A stretch of DNA of 32,014 bases from Verrucomicrobiia bacterium (GTDB taxonomy: Bacteria; Verrucomicrobiota; Verrucomicrobiia; Verrucomicrobiales; Akkermansiaceae): NCBI GenBank assembly GCA_947460915.1, contig CANHKJ010000003.1, positions 1-32,014 of the forward strand, read 5' to 3'. The translations under genes and the position numbers were made by a program. The notes beneath the pieces were generated by a model. The model made no database searches. It saw only the letters and a program-made list of their open reading frames with translations, and was not told where the DNA came from. Of this stretch, positions 30,960-32,014 are shown piece after piece; position 1 is the first letter of the stretch; each line of letters opens with the position of its first letter.

Positions 30960-32014
30960 ATGCAGACCGCTTTCCGCTTCCGCCTCTACTTACTGACCGC
31001 CTTCGTGCTCGTCGGATTCGGCACCCTTTTGCATCGACTTCACGAAGTTCAAATCGAGGACACGCAGAAGTATAAAAGCCGCGTTCCTTCACCCAAGTAT
31101 GTCTCTGTGCGCGAACCGGGAGTGCGTGGTGAAATCCGCGACGCCAACGGCATCCCGTTAGCTCGCAATAGCCGCAACTATGAAGTCAGTTTTAACATCG
31201 AGGAAATCATTGCCTCTTATCAACTTCAACATGATGAGATCCCTACTGTCGATATCATGAAATCTCAGGATGGCATGAGCCGCAAAGGGAAAAAGAAAAA
31301 CATTGTTGCCATCGTAAATGAAACCATCATTTCTCGCCTCACAAACTACGGACTCGCCAAAGATTACCGCTCAAAGAGCCTCGAAATTCACTACGCCACC
31401 CACGGTGGATTGATCCCCTTCTCCTACCGAACCGATCTCACCTACGAGCAGTTTGCGCGTTTTGCCGAACTCAATCTCGAACTCCCTGGCGTTTATATTG
31501 GCATCAGCCCTCAACGCGCCTATCCCTACGATACTCTCGCCTGTCACATCCTCGGCTACACCACCCCATGGCGCCCTGGCGATATCCCCGAGGATGACAA
31601 GAAGAAATACAATCACTACATCGGCGATGAAAAAGGCATTGCCGGTATCGAGATGACCATGGACCGCTACCTTCGCGGTACAGAGGGAGTAAAAACAATC
31701 CTCAAAGATGAAAAAAATCGGGTCATTAACATGACAGACTACACCAAGCCCCAAATGGGTGCTGACGTGATCCTCACGATCGATGCCCGTGCCCAAATGC
31801 GCGTTGAGGAAATCCTCCGCAGCGCCGGTCGCGCCGCCGCAGTGGTCATGAACGTCCAGACAGGTGAAGTCATCGCCATGGCATCCGTGCCCAATTACAA
31901 CCCTAACAATTTCATACCATCGATTGACGAAAAAAAATGGATTGAATACAAAACGAGCAATATCTGCCTCCCCCTGATGAACCGCTCGATTGAGTCATTC
32001 GATCCAGGCTCAAC
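30960..32014 (+). CDS. mrdA: Penicillin-binding protein 2 (class B, elongation transpeptidase), 3' truncated by window edge
   Basis: The first 351 codons of a class B PBP. A short cytoplasmic N-terminus and one membrane segment (about residues 9-25) are followed by a pedestal/dimerisation domain (VREPGVRGEIRDANGIPLARN from ~55; LELPGVYIGISPQRAYPYDTLACHILGY from ~175; GIAGIEMTMDRYLRGTEG from ~230) and the start of the transpeptidase domain (VVMNVQTGEVIAMASVPNYNPN). The window ends in FDPGS-T, where the serine is the catalytic one of the STxK motif. With RodA it makes and cross-links lateral-wall peptidoglycan. It starts 23 bases after mreD; rodA would be expected next but is outside the window. 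Confidence 0.93.
   Translation, partial: MQTAFRFRLYLLTAFVLVGFGTLLHRLHEVQIEDTQKYKSRVPSPKYVSVREPGVRGEIRDANGIPLARNSRNYEVSFNIEEIIASYQLQHDEIPTVDIMKSQDGMSRKGKKKNIVAIVNETIISRLTNYGLAKDYRSKSLEIHYATHGGLIPFSYRTDLTYEQFARFAELNLELPGVYIGISPQRAYPYDTLACHILGYTTPWRPGDIPEDDKKKYNHYIGDEKGIAGIEMTMDRYLRGTEGVKTILKDEKNRVINMTDYTKPQMGADVILTIDARAQMRVEEILRSAGRAAAVVMNVQTGEVIAMASVPNYNPNNFIPSIDEKKWIEYKTSNICLPLMNRSIESFDPGS

Noticed and set aside
1..32014. CRISPR array, insertion sequence, prophage or defence island
   Set aside because: No regularly spaced repeats, transposase/integrase motifs or cas-like genes were seen on either strand; the islands of unusual composition contain only the genes listed.

Overview
The window reads as an ordinary chromosomal segment of a diderm, LPS-bearing bacterium, most likely of the Verrucomicrobiota. 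Reasons: an LpxC-FabZ fusion, a secreted DUF1080 protein, a GldA/GldF/GldG-like ABC cassette with a DUF4340 partner, DUF2752 and GYF_2/DUF4190 proteins, two bacterial ELM1-family proteins, and a general lack of Shine-Dalgarno sequences before starts. The assignment is inference from gene content; there is no rRNA here.

Layout. 1-1240: gap (GAPDH) with a good promoter and a strong terminator. 1276-4933: an MBL-fold hydrolase, then leftward genes for a DUF2752 membrane protein, a GYF_2/DUF4190 membrane protein (followed by a frameshifted, internally deleted relic of a second copy), a rhomboid protease and secG. 5134-9985: rightward ABC ATPase, permease, GldG-like auxiliary protein and DUF4340 protein, ending in a terminator. 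10054-11379: CorC/CNNM-type transporter. 11380-12830: A+T-rich island with one uncharacterised PP-loop (SGGxDS) protein. 12966-15408: promoter, long leader, lpxC-fabZ fusion and a DMT-type exporter. 15424-18506: leftward DUF1080 protein, citramalate synthase, tRNA-Arg(CCT) and a membrane-anchored hypothetical protein. 18566-18874: probable relic of a choice-of-anchor D domain.

19072-25654 is a surface-glycan/lipid A cluster: an LpxL-type acyltransferase with an extra C-terminal half-domain resembling the N-terminal half of a GT9 heptosyltransferase, an ELM1-family protein, a GT4 glycosyltransferase, a second divergent ELM1 paralogue on the other strand, a polysaccharide pyruvyl transferase-family protein and an FkbM methyltransferase. 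It is visibly more A+T-rich than the housekeeping operons. 26100-28273: L,D-transpeptidase, NUDIX hydrolase and TcdA. 28462-window end: the rod-shape operon mreB-mreC-mreD-PBP2, with PBP2 cut by the window edge at its catalytic serine.

The common theme is the cell envelope: lipid A (LpxC, LpxL-like), fatty acid supply (FabZ), outer glycans, peptidoglycan (Ldt, MreBCD, PBP2) and membrane protein export (SecG, rhomboid). No CRISPR array, transposase or phage gene was seen. The least explained items are the orphan PP-loop gene in its A+T-rich island, the acyltransferase/half-GT9 fusion, the pair of ELM1 paralogues around a GT4, and the decayed GYF_2 copy.
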